From the NCBI GenBank assembly GCA_008694505.1, contig VZDJ01001050.1, positions 62,001-126,000 on the forward strand: 64,000 bases of DNA, written 5' to 3'. A program made the translations under genes and the position numbers. The notes under the pieces were generated by a model. It did no database searches and had not been told where the DNA came from. It saw only the letters and a list, made by a program, of their open reading frames with translations. Shown in pieces: positions 61,487 through 64,000 of this stretch (its first letter is position 1; every line of letters starts with the position of its first letter). Source of the stretch: Cyanoderma ruficeps (taxonomy: Eukaryota > Chordata > Aves > Passeriformes > Timaliidae).

Positions 61487-64000
61487 CTGCAGAAAAGAAA
61501 GAGGAGAAGATCAGCAAGTCTATTCAAGACAGCCAGTTGCAGTATTATCCAGCTGGCTGTGTTCCACGGACACAGTGGAACAGAGTTTCTGTTTAGACAA
61601 AAAAGAGTGATTGAAATAGCTACAACTACACATAATTCAACAGATAATAATACCTTTCTTTCTTCTTTCCATGAAGCTATTTAAAGAACACCAAGACCAC
61701 GTATAAATGGGAAATAAGAAATGCACTGTACATGTCTTAACCACACCCTTCTGGTTAAGCAAAAGAGGGTCACAATGCTCTTGCTGGATTTCATTCTGCT
61801 TGTGCATGTATGTGGAAAAGCATGTGTGCACAACCACTCTCTTTCAGACATATTTTTCCTTTGTTTGAGGAGAAAGAAAAAATAACTATGCGATTTAATT
61901 GTTTCTTTATTTAAGCTCTTGCCACTAGCTTTTTTTTTTTTACCTCAGAGACATAAATCAGTTGATGTGACAAGGATGAGAAGCGTTCGATACATATTTG
62001 CATCTCTTTAATCTAAGATTTCATAGCTCACATAATTAGGGACCTGCAACTGAGAAGACTTAAAACCCCCCCTTTTTAATTCTTCAGGAGATTTGAGAGA
62101 CATAAAAATCTAACTCTGAACTCAGTCTACCTGATATAAAAACCAAAGACCACTCATACTGCATGAAGCACCTTGTTGACAAAAATTTTAGGCTTTTCTT
62201 GCCCGCATATACTTTTGTGCTGCCCTTAAGCACTGAAGAATATTAGACAAGTTCTCAAGAGAGCAAGAAGAGCTTTAAAATCATGAGTCTTCAGGAAAAA
62301 TAAGCATGAGTTCTTTTTATTTCCTTTCCAGTATTTGATCCTTGAAGAATGATATTTCAAGTCCTCTTGTGCAAGCAACCACGAGGATAGGGATTCACTA
62401 GGGTTTTCTTAGAAGCAACTTGAATTTCTTGCATAATTACAGGAATATAGGAGCTAAACTTTATGAAAAACATTAAACATCATAAGAACTGAGACAAAAA
62501 AAGAGCAAATGTTGGCAATATGACTGCCTCATATTGTTAATATAGCAGAGTTCTCCACCTTACTGCCATAAGGAGATCTGCTCCGGGATGACATCTGGTA
62601 AAATACCAGATGAAATGAACAGTTATTATACCCTCTGCTTGAGGACTATAACATTTTTTTAATCCTAAATCATAGACAATCCTAAATGTTGACTATAGAC
62701 TTGGTAAAAAAACTTTTTGATGTACACACAACCACATAACTAGACAATATATTTATAAGACACTTGTAGTCTCTGCTTGTCCTTAAACAACTACTTCCTA
62801 TTAGAAAATCATTAATGACAACTTTATTCACAGACTTCTTATGCTTCCAGCTAGGAAAGTCTTATTGCTGTTGAGGGAAAAGATCTCAGATTTAAATAAT
62901 CACTTGTGTTTCTCAGATCCTTTTTACCCTTTCATTCACTAATAGTTTTCTGCAATTTTTAAAAGGGAAAACTATTACAGCTTTGGATACGAAAGACATG
63001 GAGGCTGTGTGTGACTTTGTGACATTAATGGAACATTTTTTATTATTAAAATCTAAAATAAAATCTGTGTTAAAAATGAAGCTTTCAAATCTCCTCTCAA
63101 AGGAACATGGCACAATCTTGGCTATGAATTTGTCATTTTTAAGCCCTTGGCTTAAACCCAGGTTAGCCATCCTGGCCTCTCATTCACTGTTGGAATGTGA
63201 TTATGGCTATTTTGTTTGAATGCTGAATAATTTTGGATCACAACACTCCAAGCCTTTCTTGTTGTGAACTATACACACATACAAGCTGTGGTCTTAGCCA
63301 CAGATTGCCATCTACTTTCCTTTACCATGTAAACAAATTTTCAATTAATTCACTTTGTATTTGAGACTGATGCACCCCTAAAGTAAAGGGTCAAACTCCA
63401 GTCAAAAGTTCTGTGATCTAAGAGAAGGCAATAGTCTTCCTGCTACAAAAGGTTCAATGGATTAAGGCATAAGAAAAAAAAAGATGTGGGTTAAATCTAG
63501 CTCCAACAAACTATATCTAAAAGAGCAATAAGCCAGTGCTCATTCTTCCTTTTTGAGTGCTCATTCTTCCTTTTTGAAAGTCGAGGTTGAAAGTCCAAGC
63601 CTGCAACTGGTATTTTACTGCTGGAGTGTAGTGGTGTGTTTTTTGGTTTTATCAGTTTTCTGTATGTATTTATTCCTTGTTTTATACTGTTTTTTATAAG
63701 TTGTAATGGTTTGTTCCATGTACCCCGCGTTTAACCCTTCATGGTTTCCCCTGAGTTATAGTAATGTGTCAATCATCAGTTAAGGAACCCCCGAGTCCTG
63801 TCAGTCACTTTGGGGCCTCACCCTGTGTCTGGAAAATTCCAGTGAGGGTTTTGAGTGATTGGCCAGGGTCCAAGGAGTTCCCTCCCTTGCATTATTGATT
63901 TGTTATATTGATTGTCATTTAGGTACAGGATCATCCTCTCCATACCCCTGATTGTTTCCCCACTGTACCCTTCCCCCTTTCTCCACCCCCACACTTAAGG
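61487..64000 (-). other. Intron 5' of the first visible exon
   Basis: Contains a small hairpin (61560-61582), a 21-bp tandem duplication (63535-63576) and the start of an LTR-like unit (63702 on). The upstream coding exon was not found. Confidence 0.65.
63702..64000 (+). mobile_element. Probable 5' end of an ERV LTR, cut by window edge
   Basis: A change in composition begins at TGTAATGGTTTGTTCCATG (63702), a TG-start as in LTRs, followed by GC-richer text (accccgcgtttaaccc, gttaaggaacccccgagtcctgtcagtcac, gtgattggccagggtcc with a CCAAT-type box in reverse). It resembles U3 regions of avian class II ERVs as I remember them. The other end is outside the window. Confidence 0.5.

Overview
This is AT-rich vertebrate DNA, almost certainly from a bird. 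The evidence is a multi-exon vertebrate gene with GT-AG introns, together with repeats typical of bird genomes: many CR1 LINE copies ending in ATTCTGTGA-type repeats, and several ERV-type LTRs. The LTR mix suggests a songbird or related neoavian rather than chicken, but that is inference.

The only host gene I can support is an internal part of ADAMTSL3 (ADAMTS-like 3, a secreted extracellular-matrix glycoprotein) on the minus strand. Nine exons at 61486-61250, 45768-45642, 39260-39186, 36323-36166, 21481-21370, 20838-20700, 12891-12841, 11282-11078 and 9753-9606 splice with matching phases into one open frame of 1,252 nt (417 complete codons). They encode the cysteine-rich module, the spacer and three thrombospondin type 1 repeats (TSRs). 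The 5' exons (signal peptide, first TSR) lie beyond position 64000. The 3' exons (further TSRs, Ig-like domains and PLAC in the known family architecture) lie below position 1. No promoter, start codon or polyadenylation site of the gene is in view.

Everything else is intron. Within it are: an LTR-like segment (about 845-1310); CR1 fragments (5505-5665, 19970-20222, 24207-24835, 43146-43630, 54359-54455, 58107-58830); a long but decayed CR1 element with esterase, endonuclease and reverse-transcriptase remnants (about 26050-29678); a solo LTR with a clear 5-bp target-site duplication (31893-32565); a second LTR of another family (about 33078-33805); an ERVL-like LTR (about 55955-56540); the start of another LTR-like unit at the right edge (63702 onward); and simple repeats with two assembly gaps (44695-44820 and 55702-55831).

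I found no bacterial-style operon, CRISPR array, tRNA or rRNA. The least explained parts are a ~230-bp sequence present twice in direct orientation at 25321 and 31653, and a promoter-like stretch with a 19-bp tandem array (25620-25890) just upstream of the long CR1. I saw no credible new molecular system.
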